Part shown: piece after piece, positions 27,097 through 37,400 of the stretch | Numbering within the stretch: position 1 is the first letter of the stretch | Layout: every line of letters starts with the position of its first letter | From: Aquimarina aquimarini | Lineage (GTDB): Bacteria > Bacteroidota > Bacteroidia > Flavobacteriales > Flavobacteriaceae | DNA length: 64,000 bases | NCBI RefSeq assembly: GCF_900299535.1 | Contig: NZ_OMKE01000009.1 | Coordinates: forward strand, 186,001-250,000 | Reading direction: 5' to 3' | Notes under the pieces: generated by a model | The model's database searches: none | The model's input: only the letters and a program-made list of their open reading frames with translations | Told to the model about the DNA's origin: nothing | Program-made: the position numbers and the translations under genes

Positions 27097-27768
27097 ATGG
27101 AGCCTATAAAAATTAATGAATACAAAACTCATAAAATATCTGATGTAGATGTCATTTACAGAATCAATGCTGGAGAAAAGGAATTATATGAGATTTTATT
27201 AAGACGAAATAATCAAAAGCTATTTCGAGTAATCAGAAGCTATATCAATGATTATGAAGAGATTCAAGATATTATGCAAAATACATACCTCAAAGCATAT
27301 GAAAAATTACACCAGTTTAAAAACAACTCACAATTCTCAACTTGGTTAATACGGATTGGCATCAACGAAACATTGGCTCGATTAAGAACCAAAGGAAAAC
27401 ACCATAACCTTTATGTTTCTGAAAACGATAGTAATCATAAACAAATTATTGAGATACCTGACAATCATCTGTTAAATCCCGAAAAAAAAATGATTCGACA
27501 AGAAGCAAAACAAATCTTAGAAAAAACCATTGATCTATTGGATGTAAAATACCGCACTGTTTATATTATGCGAGAAGTTGAAGGTATGAGTATTGCAGAG
27601 ATTGCTGATTTTATGGGATTAACTATATCTAATGTAAAAGTACGGTTACATCGTGCTAAAGGTATGATGAAAACAGAGCTTTATGAACTATCAAAACATC
27701 CTGATATATTTGAATTTGGTTATAGTAAATGTGATCTTCTTGTCAATAAAGTAATGAATCGTATCTAA
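27097..27768 (+). CDS. ECF-type RNA polymerase sigma factor
   Basis: This 223-residue sigma-70 family protein has region 2 at about 25-95 (EEIQDIMQNTYLKAYEKLHQF, core binding and -10 recognition). Region 4 lies at about 130-195 (LDVKYRTVYIMREVEGMSIA and EIADFMGLTISNVKVRLHRA). The lack of regions 1 and 3 defines an ECF factor. No anti-sigma gene follows: the next gene is convergent and overlaps by 4 bp at the stop codons. Its control may therefore be transcriptional, for example through the palindrome at 27038, rather than through an anti-sigma factor. Confidence 0.9.
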   Translation: MEPIKINEYKTHKISDVDVIYRINAGEKELYEILLRRNNQKLFRVIRSYINDYEEIQDIMQNTYLKAYEKLHQFKNNSQFSTWLIRIGINETLARLRTKGKHHNLYVSENDSNHKQIIEIPDNHLLNPEKKMIRQEAKQILEKTIDLLDVKYRTVYIMREVEGMSIAEIADFMGLTISNVKVRLHRAKGMMKTELYELSKHPDIFEFGYSKCDLLVNKVMNRI

Positions 27769-29387
27769 TATACTTTTTTACCATTGATATAAGTAGCTTT
27801 TACTTTTATATTTGGAATTTGATCTTCATGAATCTCCATAATATTGTCTTCTAGAATTACAAAGTCAGCAAATTTTCCCTTTGCAATACTTCCTTTCTCA
27901 TGCTCTTCAAAATTACTATACGCTGCCCATAGTGTCATTCCTTTTAGGGTTTCTTCTCTGGTAAGTGCATCTTTTTTCTGAAAACCTTCTTTGGGATATT
28001 GCTTCAAATCTTTTCTAGCTATCGCAGCATAAAATGTATAAAAAGGGCTTACATGCTCTACTGGGTAATCTGTACCCAATGCTATTCTTCCTGTTTTTTG
28101 CAATAGTGTTTTATAAGCATATGCTCCTTTTATACGTTTATCACCCAATCGCTCACCTGCCCAATACATATCACTAGTAGCATGGGTTGGCTGTACACTC
28201 ATTACCAAATTATCATCAAGCATCTCAAACTCTTCAGGCGCCACAACCTGAGCATGCTCTACTCGCCATCTTCTATCTGATTTACCTTCTAGAGCCTTAT
28301 AATACGTTTTTATAACTACCGCATTGGCAGAATCCCCGATAGCATGTGTATTCATTTGAAATGGAGATGCCGCTAATCGTTTCGCTAATTTTTTAAACGC
28401 ATCTGTACCTAAAACCATAGCTCCATAATGATTTTCCTGATCAGAATAAGGCTGTTTTAGTACTGCCCCTCTTGATCCTAACGCTCCATCTGCATATATT
28501 TTGAAAGAAGACACATGTAACTTGTCTGTTTTATAGATTCCTTTTTTTAGATAATAATCTACATATTCTGGTGTATTACTTACCATAGCATACATCCTTA
28601 TTTTGAGTTCATCTATTTTTTGTAAACTATCTACCAAGTCAATTACACGAGGGCTCAATCCTGCATCATCAACAGTAGTCAATCCATACCCAAAATTGAT
28701 CTTCTCTGCATCTTTCAAAGCCTGTATCTGTTCTTGTTTAGTTGGTTCTGGAATAATATTCTGTATCAACTCCATAGGGTTATCAATAAGCACCCCCGTA
28801 AGTTGCCCGTTTTTTTGTAGAATCTCTCCTCCTTCTATTTTGGTTTCTATGGTAATCTTAGCAAGGTCTAATGCTTTCTGATTGGCTATCATAGCATGAC
28901 CATCTACTCGTGTTATTGCTACAGGAGTATCAGGAAAGATACTGTCTAATTTCTCTTTTGTAGGAAACTCTTTGACCTCCCAGTCGTTTTGATCCCATCC
29001 TCTACCCGTAATAAAAGATACTTTTTTTTCTTTTTGAAATGCTATAATACGTGCTAACACCTCATCATAACTCTTTGTTCCTGTAAGATCTACTTTTTGC
29101 TGTTGCAACCCCAAACCATAAAAATGACAATGTGCATCAATCAATCCTGGCACTATGGTTTTTCCTTCTGCATCAATAGTAGTATGCGCTGTATACTCCT
29201 GTAGCAAAGTAGTAGTACTACCTACAGCGATAAACTTACCATCTTTTATTGCAAACGCTTCTGCCTTTGGCTTTGCATTTTCTACGGTATACACATTTGC
29301 ATTAATAACCAATACATCAACCTCTGTTGGCTGTTGACATGAATATAAAAAAAAGGTTAAGGCTATAAGTAAGAATGAACTTTTCAT
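27765..29387 (-). CDS. YtcJ-like amidohydrolase lipoprotein
   Basis: This 540-residue metal-dependent hydrolase belongs to the amidohydrolase_3 / YtcJ group. The N-terminal metal motif is GLIDAHCHFYG, further ligands are likely in MNTHAIGDSA and RWRVEHAQVV, and the C-terminal metal-proximal block is LGTDYPVEHVSP. The signal peptide ends in a lipobox (LYSCQQ, Cys at about residue 17), so it is a periplasmic lipoprotein. YtcJ-type enzymes hydrolyse amide or N-formyl bonds; the substrate here is unknown. Its stop overlaps the stop of the convergent sigma-factor gene by 4 bp. Confidence 0.88.
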   Translation of the reverse strand: MKSSFLLIALTFFLYSCQQPTEVDVLVINANVYTVENAKPKAEAFAIKDGKFIAVGSTTTLLQEYTAHTTIDAEGKTIVPGLIDAHCHFYGLGLQQQKVDLTGTKSYDEVLARIIAFQKEKKVSFITGRGWDQNDWEVKEFPTKEKLDSIFPDTPVAITRVDGHAMIANQKALDLAKITIETKIEGGEILQKNGQLTGVLIDNPMELIQNIIPEPTKQEQIQALKDAEKINFGYGLTTVDDAGLSPRVIDLVDSLQKIDELKIRMYAMVSNTPEYVDYYLKKGIYKTDKLHVSSFKIYADGALGSRGAVLKQPYSDQENHYGAMVLGTDAFKKLAKRLAASPFQMNTHAIGDSANAVVIKTYYKALEGKSDRRWRVEHAQVVAPEEFEMLDDNLVMSVQPTHATSDMYWAGERLGDKRIKGAYAYKTLLQKTGRIALGTDYPVEHVSPFYTFYAAIARKDLKQYPKEGFQKKDALTREETLKGMTLWAAYSNFEEHEKGSIAKGKFADFVILEDNIMEIHEDQIPNIKVKATYINGKKVY

Positions 29388-29543
29388 TTAGAGTTGTGTT
29401 TGTTTGAAGCCTAAATGTAAAAATATCTAATTCGTAGCATGGTTAATTTTTTCTTAATATCTAAAATCATACATGTACACCTATTTATTTTGACACTCTT
29501 TTATATACTGAAATTATTTTCTCTTTGAAAACGTTATTTGTTA

Positions 29544-30743
29544 TTAAAAATTTTCAGCTGTATTTATAGCTTCCGTTGTAGAAGATCCGTTAAGTACTTT
29601 ACTCGCTACATTTAGATATCCGTATGCAGATTTGTTTTCTTTTTCCAAAAGTAACTGCCATATCATTACTCCATCTGAATTATCTTTTGATGCTATATGC
29701 GCAAAAAGTGTTGCTACATTCTCATAGGTATAGGTATAATAAGGCCCCCAAGGTTCATCAGGAAAATGTATTCCCGCAGCAATATCAAATCCATAACGAT
29801 CTCCGTAATACTTATATGCATCATACATGATCTTTCTGTTTGACGCTGCTCCTGTATTATACCCTTGATAGGCTATTAAGTCTATTTTATCACCCACGGC
29901 TTCTAGCACAGGGATCATATGCCCTGTTGTAGAAAAACCGTATAAACTAATTCCTTCATTAGGTTCTGTAGCTTTGTACAGATTTGTATCTGATTCTCCT
30001 GTGACTGTATTTCTTTTGGAGTAGCTATATGGTGAACTTATATCGTCATTTTTTTCTCCCCCCAAAGCCCCTACTCCAGCAGGAGCACATGCTAATATAT
30101 ATTCTCCTTTAGGCATAATAGCTCTGGATTCATTAAAGAATGCAATAAAACGTTCTACATTTATGGCATCACCAATGGTTTGAAAACTTCCATTGGGTTC
30201 AAAATCCCAATCGATTCCTTCAAATCCCATATCATCTACTAGATCTTTTATTTGTTGGTAATTGATATTATAAGCTTCTTCTGTACCCCAATAAGTTTCT
30301 CCGCCTACCGATAATATCACTTTGGTTCCTTTCTTTTTTAATACCGCTACAGATTCTTTGAGAGTTTGACCATCATACGGAGTTTGGATTCCTGTCTTAG
30401 AAATATCTAATGATCCCTTGATATACACTAAATTCGGTTTTGCAAATGCCAAAAACACATGGGTAACATGCGATGGAATATCTCTTAGTTTTGATCCTTG
30501 ATCTGGTGAAGAAACCCAATTTTCTGACCAAGAAGGAAAATACCCTAAAATAATAGGCTTTTTTGTTTGATTACCATCTCCTCCAGTATCACCACCTGTA
30601 TCTGTATCACCTCCACCATTACCATCTCCTCCAACAGTATCAATAGGATCCTTATCATTCACAGTATCATCACTACTACATGAGGTAATAAAAAGGGTCA
30701 TACATAAACATAGTATGTTTATGATAAAAAAAATTCTTTTCAT
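29544..30743 (-). CDS. GH18 chitinase-like lipoprotein
   Basis: This 399-residue glycoside hydrolase family 18 protein is a lipoprotein (lipobox Cys22 in TLFITSC). It has a Gly/Asp/Thr-rich flexible linker (about 30-60). The TIM-barrel shows ILSVGG (strand 3) and the catalytic DxDxE motif D178-W-D-F-E182 within GFEGIDWDFEP, so E182 is the general acid. Substrate-assisted cleavage of chitin, chito-oligomers or N-glycan cores is the family reaction. With no carbohydrate-binding module or SusCD pair nearby, the exact substrate is unclear. It probably sits on the outer membrane facing outwards or in the periplasm. Confidence 0.88.
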   Translation of the reverse strand: MKRIFFIINILCLCMTLFITSCSSDDTVNDKDPIDTVGGDGNGGGDTDTGGDTGGDGNQTKKPIILGYFPSWSENWVSSPDQGSKLRDIPSHVTHVFLAFAKPNLVYIKGSLDISKTGIQTPYDGQTLKESVAVLKKKGTKVILSVGGETYWGTEEAYNINYQQIKDLVDDMGFEGIDWDFEPNGSFQTIGDAINVERFIAFFNESRAIMPKGEYILACAPAGVGALGGEKNDDISSPYSYSKRNTVTGESDTNLYKATEPNEGISLYGFSTTGHMIPVLEAVGDKIDLIAYQGYNTGAASNRKIMYDAYKYYGDRYGFDIAAGIHFPDEPWGPYYTYTYENVATLFAHIASKDNSDGVMIWQLLLEKENKSAYGYLNVASKVLNGSSTTEAINTAENF

Positions 30744-30823
30744 AGTTTAATTGTTAGATTGTAAGTTTGCTTGTATTCATTTTTCCAACTAACTAAACTG
30801 CATATCTCACTAATTATTGTCTA

Positions 30824-30862
30824 AAAAATAAACCCCACATGTTTATGATAAACACATGAGGT
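30824..30862 (-). terminator. Terminator of the small membrane gene at 31008
   Basis: On the minus strand AACC-x-CATGTGTTTAT pairs with ATAAACATGTG-x-GGTT (30862-30831, one mismatched base per arm) and is followed by TATTTTTTAG. Confidence 0.7.
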
Positions 30863-31007
30863 TCGATGTATAGTACATATCATGTTCTTAATAAGATATA
30901 TTCCCCAATATATTTCTCTTATTAGATAACTACACGATATCTATTGATGTACTACTTCAGTATTTTAAATTAATCACCTACTTACAGAAGGTCGTTTTAG
31001 TTTTTAA

Positions 31008-31316
31008 TTATGCTTTGATTACTATTCTTGTCAAGCTTTTTAAACCAGAAATAAAACGTTCAAAAGCAAGAGAATACAATAGTACGTTCAAAATTACTCC
31101 TCCTAGAAGACCATACATACCTTTTACTAATCCTGAATACCCGATAGCATCTGTTGGAAATCTAAAAACAGAATGCACCTTCATCAAAAACTCTGTTACT
31201 GGAGTAAAAACCAAAGTTCCTTGATCATTGGCATATCCTATCAAACTGCATATTGCTGCCAAAACAAAAAGTAAAATAAATGTGATAAAGTAAGTGTGTA
31301 TGTTAATCTTTTTCAT
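31008..31316 (-). CDS. Small two-helix membrane protein
   Basis: This 102-residue protein has two membrane helices: about 7-28 (YFITFILLFVLAAICSLIGY) and about 63-85 (GLVKGMYGLLGGVILNVLLY). A short basic tail follows. I do not recognise the family. Its upstream region carries the same operator and spacer layout as the LipL32 cassette, which supports it as a real, regulated gene. The function is unknown. Confidence 0.65.
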   Translation of the reverse strand: MKKINIHTYFITFILLFVLAAICSLIGYANDQGTLVFTPVTEFLMKVHSVFRFPTDAIGYSGLVKGMYGLLGGVILNVLLYSLAFERFISGLKSLTRIVIKA

Positions 31317-31365
31317 CTGTATGTGAGTATTATAAGTTGTAAATAAAATGATCTCTAATACTGCG

Positions 31366-31435
31366 CAAGATATAGCGGTTTTGACACCTGCAAAACACGG
31401 TAAACGATGAAAATTAGTACACTGAAAACAGGGAT
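31366..31435 (-). promoter_or_regulatory. Operator and promoter of the 31008 gene
   Basis: On the minus strand ATCCCTGTTTTCAGTG (31435-31420) precedes a -7-like TATCTTGC (from 31372). The gap after CAG is 49 bp, the same as in the cassette promoter at 17868. Intervening GTGTTTT, GGTG and CC blocks are also shared. Confidence 0.45.
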
Positions 31436-31475
31436 ACAGTAAAAAAGCAGAAGTAAATCATTTTTCACACCTCAC

Positions 31476-31509
31476 AAAAACACCTTGTAATCAGAAGTAT
31501 ACACAAGGT
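31476..31509 (-). terminator. Terminator of the M23 peptidase gene
   Basis: On the minus strand ACCTTGT (31509-31503) pairs with ACAAGGT (31488-31482) and is followed by GTTTTTGTG. Confidence 0.6.
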
Positions 31510-31558
31510 AGACTAATATTTGAAGCTATTGATTTTTTTTAAGCACCCTATAAATCTA

Positions 31559-32371
31559 TCAATACTCACGTATATATTTCTCTCTTTCTATAAGAGAAAT
31601 TGCCTGTTTTCCTTTTCCTGTTAAGAATTTTGTTTTTAAAGTAACTCTATCTGTTAATCTTTGAAAAAACACAATAAAATGTAAATGTGGTCCAGTAGCC
31701 CAACCTACATCTCCACTGTATCCGATAAATTGGCCTATCTTTATCTGATCCCCTATTACTACCGATGCTCCATTCTTCTTAATATGGGTATACTCTGCAA
31801 AAGTACCATCCTCATGATAAATCAATATATAATTATTGTATTTGGCACATTCTGCTGTGGTACAACTTTTACTATAGCTCTCTTCTACATCAACAACTAC
31901 ACCTCCTCTAGCTGCATAAATTTTGGTTCCCACTGGCATTTTAAAGTCTAATGCATTCTCATTTTGATGAGAAATCTTACCATTGTATCCCTGAGACAAC
32001 CAATACTCATCTCCTTTTTGGAATGGTAGATAATAGTTAAAATCATTATCGTATTCCTTTTGAGTATGATCTCCATAATTATACGTTGACTCATACCCTA
32101 GTTTTATTTGATTTTTTCTATCAACTACTTGTAAGTCGGTAATTATATGCCTAGTAGTTCTTGCTGGTACTATAAAAACCTTATTGTTACCATTGGTAGA
32201 AGTAAGGTTTTCTAACCTGAAATCCATTTTTGCAGAAACTGGACTATATTCATTATTATCTGCCAAAATCATAAACCCATTTTCTGTCTCTTCATAATAA
32301 AGTTTAAAATTATCTTGAGAGAAGATGGTAATAGAAGAAATAAAAAAAAAGAATCGTAGAGTTGTTTTCAT
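31559..32371 (-). CDS. M23-family peptidoglycan endopeptidase-like protein
   Basis: This 270-residue exported protein has a signal peptide (ends FFFISSITIFSQ). Its C-terminal M23/LytM domain covers about 125-245. Visible motifs are NALDFKMPVGTKIYAARGG, with the zinc-ligand aspartate, YNNYILIYHEDGTFAEYTHI, and the HxH motif in GPHLHF. The upstream His of the zinc site is probably in SHQNEN. M23 enzymes cleave peptidoglycan cross-links, and some act only as activators; the motifs here look intact. The N-terminal 120 residues are a beta-rich domain of unknown type. The gene stands alone with its own terminator. Confidence 0.85.
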   Translation of the reverse strand: MKTTLRFFFFISSITIFSQDNFKLYYEETENGFMILADNNEYSPVSAKMDFRLENLTSTNGNNKVFIVPARTTRHIITDLQVVDRKNQIKLGYESTYNYGDHTQKEYDNDFNYYLPFQKGDEYWLSQGYNGKISHQNENALDFKMPVGTKIYAARGGVVVDVEESYSKSCTTAECAKYNNYILIYHEDGTFAEYTHIKKNGASVVIGDQIKIGQFIGYSGDVGWATGPHLHFIVFFQRLTDRVTLKTKFLTGKGKQAISLIEREKYIREY

Positions 32372-32596
32372 CTGTTTTTATTTAGAAGTCATTTGAACTT
32401 TTAATTCTTATTGAAGTTTATAAGTTACCAAAAAAAACTGAACCTCAATCAATTTGGAATCTATAATGGATATTCAACCTACCTTGAAACAACAAATCAA
32501 TCCTATAGAAAATCCATATAAGTTTATGCAATTACAATAAGGTTATAGAGTTCCTATCTCTAAATAAACAATAAAATCACCTGATATCAACTCTTA

Positions 32597-34393
32597 CTAG
32601 TAATCAAATTTATAGGTAACCCCTCCTAATACTTGTACTCCTTGAACTGGAAAATTCACCCAGCGTTGATAGCTTTCTCCTGCAAGATTGTTTCCTTTAA
32701 TAAAGAAAGATAATTGATCGTTGAGCCTATATCCTAAGTTTACATTGGCATCAAAATAAGAACCTAAAGTAACTACTGCTTCTGGCTGTGTTGGTAATGA
32801 AGCAATGGCAGTATTAATATCTTTTCGCTCTCCCACATAAAACAATTGTGCTCCAGCATACCATTGGCTATTGATCTGATAGTCTATTAGTGCAGAAGCT
32901 TTAATCTCAGGAAGATTCCATGCTTCTTGCTCATCTTCTGTATTGTAATTAAAGTATTCTATAGAAGTTCCTAATTTAAACTTTTTATTAATTTCAAAAT
33001 TAAGCTCTCCATATCCTATTAAAGTACTAACATCATCATAACGATAGGAGAATGAGTTACCATAATCGTATCCTTCTAATTGCAATATAGGTCTGGTATT
33101 ATTGACAAATAAGGTTTTTTCTGATTCTGAAATATAGCTTCCTCTAAAATTATAACTTACCACATCTGATAGTTGTCCTTTTAATCCTACATATGCATCA
33201 TATAGCATGCTCGTAGGTTCTATAAGTAATGTAGGAGATACAAATGGATTTTTTTGCACTGCATTTCGATAGGTATTTTGTTGTAAATCACCTTCTAACC
33301 CTCCATAGGCAATCACCGCTTCTTCTAGTAGCCTATAGGAAGCCGTTACCTTAGGGTAAATAAATAAATCATTATCGCTATTTTTTGTATCTATACTATA
33401 ATATACAGCGGCTCCTAAATTAACCGTAAGATTATCTCTCAATATTACCAAACTTGGATTCACTCCTAAATTCAACACCCCATATTCATTGGGTGTTTGT
33501 GTTTGAAAATCAAGACTACGGTCAAAATTTCCACTTACATAATCTACTATGAAATTGGTTGCGATCAGGTTATCTCCCATTTCAAACTCAAAAGTTGGTT
33601 TTGCTATTACATGATGTTCTACAGATCCCATGGCATCTCCAAAAAAGCGATATTTCAAAGTTGCTTTTTTGAAATACAAATCATCAAATTGCAGTTTTCC
33701 TCCTAATTTTACACCAAAATAACTTTGTTGAGGATCAATTGCATTTATCTGTTCCTGCGTAAGCTGTGGAGATTCTGGCAATCCATACCAATTATATAAC
33801 TGATGTTCTGCTCCCGCTTCTATCCCAAATGTATAATCCCGTGTACGAGATGTGTAATTAAGGTCTAAAAATGTATTATAAAATTTATCGTCTAATTGCA
33901 CCTCATCAATCCCTCCTTGTGAAGAGTTATGATGCAGGTATATTCCCATATTGTCTGATCTGTTTAACTGGAAATTACTATAAAACTCTGCTAAAACAGA
34001 AGTAAAATTACCAAATCCTAATGTTGCATAGTTATCATAGATATCTATTGGTTTTGGTCTATCAATATTTGCCGCTCGTCCTTTTGCAGGCGTATAGGTA
34101 GAAGCTACAGGAACCGAAAAAATGCTATATCGTAGTTTCTTTTTTTGTTGCGTAATAGAATCATTAAGAGTAGGTATGGATTTAATTTTAAAAGCATCAC
34201 TGATAGTTGGTGTATATGCTTTTACAATTACGACACGCTCAGTTTCTAGATTTTCTGTTTCCTGTGCAAAACCAATCTGACCTAGCAAAACAAAAGCACT
34301 GGCAAAAAGTGAAATTCTTGAACCGAATCTATAAGGTTCTTTGATAAAAAAAGGATTGATCTTCTTAAAATACATAGACATACAATACAACAT
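32597..34393 (-). CDS. TonB-dependent-receptor-like outer-membrane barrel protein
   Basis: This 598-residue outer-membrane beta-barrel protein lacks a full plug domain. After an unusually long basic leader and signal peptide (cleavage near GFAQE) it has a conserved block RVVIVKAYTPTISDAFKI. About 18-20 strands follow, ending in the barrel signature VQVLGGVTYKFDY. It is encoded 11 bp after the giant TPR gene, so the pair form one operon; this TPR-plus-barrel pair looks envelope-related. Alternative starts at 34381 and 34375 would give a shorter leader and are equally possible. No TonB box is evident, so active transport is not assured. Confidence 0.78.
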   Translation of the reverse strand: MLYCMSMYFKKINPFFIKEPYRFGSRISLFASAFVLLGQIGFAQETENLETERVVIVKAYTPTISDAFKIKSIPTLNDSITQQKKKLRYSIFSVPVASTYTPAKGRAANIDRPKPIDIYDNYATLGFGNFTSVLAEFYSNFQLNRSDNMGIYLHHNSSQGGIDEVQLDDKFYNTFLDLNYTSRTRDYTFGIEAGAEHQLYNWYGLPESPQLTQEQINAIDPQQSYFGVKLGGKLQFDDLYFKKATLKYRFFGDAMGSVEHHVIAKPTFEFEMGDNLIATNFIVDYVSGNFDRSLDFQTQTPNEYGVLNLGVNPSLVILRDNLTVNLGAAVYYSIDTKNSDNDLFIYPKVTASYRLLEEAVIAYGGLEGDLQQNTYRNAVQKNPFVSPTLLIEPTSMLYDAYVGLKGQLSDVVSYNFRGSYISESEKTLFVNNTRPILQLEGYDYGNSFSYRYDDVSTLIGYGELNFEINKKFKLGTSIEYFNYNTEDEQEAWNLPEIKASALIDYQINSQWYAGAQLFYVGERKDINTAIASLPTQPEAVVTLGSYFDANVNLGYRLNDQLSFFIKGNNLAGESYQRWVNFPVQGVQVLGGVTYKFDY

Positions 34394-34404
34394 TTGATAA
34401 CTGA

Positions 34405-37400
34405 TTACTGTTCGGTTTGGATAGATGAATTTGTTTTTGCTTCTTCGGCTTTAATTTTTCTAAGCTCGGTTTTTGCCTCATCAATTACCTCAGGGTAATC
34501 GGTAAAATTTTTGATCACACTCTCTAATATGTAAGTGGCTTGATATGCATCATTGAGGCCGTAGAAATTTTTGGCCATCAATACAAGTCCTTTTGCCCCA
34601 TATAACCTATATCCCGAATAGTTTTTGGATAATCGTTGTATCGTTTGATTAGAGTTTTTATAATCACCTTCTATATTTTTGAAATATGCTTCATAATACA
34701 GAGCTTCTGCGGCTAGCTCTCCTGTTGCTATTTTTTGCACTTCTGCATAAGCACCTTTGGCACGTTGCATATCAACTGTTTTAAATGCTGCTCTAGCAGT
34801 AAAAATAGTAGCATCACTTTTTACATCATTCTGGATTTTTGGATTAGCCAAGACTTTGTCTGCATACTCAATCGTTTTTTGATAATTGAGTAATTGATAA
34901 TATGATTTCATCAAATTAGATTGTGCAAATATGACATTTTGCGGGTAATCTGCATCGGTTTCTAATCGCTCTAATACAGGAAGTGCTTTTTCATATGCTC
35001 TATTTTCCAGATATACCTGTGATAACCTTGCTAATGCTTGTTCGGTAAATTCTGTACGATCTTGCTTAAGTACATATTCATAATGTGGAATTGTTGTTTC
35101 TCTTTCTCCTTTTTTAAAGTATAGTTGTGCTAGGTGAAAATGACTTTTTAAAGCATGTAATCCATTAGGAAATTGAGTAAGGTATTTCTGAAAACCGTTT
35201 ATTGCTCCAGTATCATTGTTTTCTAAAAACTGCTTTTCTGCTGCTTCAAAAGAAGTATTATCTAGATCTGCATCACTTACTTCTATAAAGCTTAATCCTT
35301 TTACCCAAGATGCATATTCATCTGTTTTACCAAGATCTACATAGATCAACCGCGCAGTATTTACTGCTTGTATTGCTTCTTCTGTTCCTGGATATTCTGC
35401 AACTACTTTCTTAAATTTAGACAATGCTCTATCTCCTTCATTTTTATTATAATACACCAAACCTTGTTTTAGCAATGCTTTTGGCACATATGAACTTCTA
35501 GGTATATCTTTAATAAGGCGATCATATGAAGCAACACCTTTCTGTATTTTATTTTGAGACACATATACATCTCCCAATGCAAACATAGCATCATCTCTAT
35601 AGGTTGATTTTGGGTATTTTTTCAAAAACATCTCAAGATCACTAATCTTCTTGTTATACTTTTTTACAAATCCATAGCTTATTGCTTTTTGATAATGTGC
35701 ATAATCAGAATCTGGGCCATTTTTTTTGATTGCCAGATTATATGCTTCCATAGCAGGCCAATATTTTCTGGATATAAAATGACTATCTCCCAATCTAAGA
35801 TACGTATCTGTTTGTCTTGCCTCATCTTCTTTATTTACTTTGGAGTAAGCATCAAAATGTGCTGCCGCTGCAGGATATTGTTTTAGTTTAAAATAAGTAT
35901 AGCCCAAATTATAATTTATATGATTGTATTCACTTGTAGTAGATGCTCCTGTACTTCCTTCAAATTGTTTAAAGCCTATCAAAGCGTCATCAAAATTAGT
36001 AAGTAAGTAATCGCTTTCTGCTTTCCAATAAATTGCTCTTGCTGTAAAATCAGGAGCTACCTGTCCGTTTAGTGATTTATCAAAATATACTATTGCTTCT
36101 GAGTAATTACCTTCTGTATACAACTCAACACCACGATAAAAAGCTACTTTTTGATATACTTCTTTATCTGCAAAATTTCTACTTCCTTCTAGCAAATCCA
36201 TAGCTTCCTTATACGCTTTAGAGGTAATATAAGAGCTAATCAATAACTCTTTTATTTCATCTTCAAACTCAGTATTAGGGTATTGATCGAGATAGGATAA
36301 CAAAATCTTCGGAGTACTCTCAAAAGAATTCCCTATCTCATAACTCAATTTTGCGTAATTATAAGTTGCATCTTCTTTGATTTTTGATTCAAAATCCATT
36401 TCCGATGCATTTTTAAAAGCATTTAATGCTTGTTGTTTTTGATCTGTTTTCAGGTATGATTCTGCAAGATGATAATATGCATTTTGTGCTGTTGCATTGC
36501 GGCCATCTACAATTTTATTAAACTCTGAAATGGCATTTTGATATTCTCCTTGCTTATAGTAAGCATATCCCAGCAAGTAATAATCAGTATTATTCCATTT
36601 TCCTTTTCTGCCTTTATATTCTTTGAGATATGGTATTGCTTTTTTATATTCTCCTAGGTTAAAATAACTTTCTCCTATAATTTTATTCAGCTCTGATTTT
36701 TCTGAGGGTTTAGATTTTGGTAATTGCACCAATCCTTCATTGATCGCTTCTTGAAAATTACCTGACTTAAAATTCATATCACTCTGAAAATAAGACAGGT
36801 TTTTATTATATTGATCTAAATCTTTTACTTCATCAAATAACTTATCTGCTTCTTTATAGTTATCTCCTTCATACGCTATAAATCCTAAATAATACTTTGC
36901 TTTGGCGCTATACTCAGGAGAATCTTCTACTTTATTTAAAAATTTCTTTGCTTCATTAAATCTTTGAATTTTAAAATAAGCATATCCATTATTAAAATTA
37001 TATTTATCTATTTCTCTTTGTGGAAGACTTCGTTCATCTACCTTATCATACCATTTACGAGCATATGCATATTTTCCATTATCAAAATAATAGGTAGCTG
37101 CATCAAGATACGCTGCATTTCGTTTTATACTGGTAGGATACTGAACTACAAAGTCCTCTAAAAGCTGATTGGCTTCTTTTTGATTCAACCAAACAGCACA
37201 ATTAGCAATATAATAGGTGCAATTGGCATCAATATTCTCATCATATGAAGCATCTTTGACTTTATCAAACAGGTTTTGCGCTGCTAAAAATTGTTTGTTA
37301 TTGTATAACTCCAATGCCTGATTATACAGTACTAATTCATTGGTATAAATTGCGGATTGTTGTGCAGATACATATGTAGATATCCCAATCACAAAAAGCA

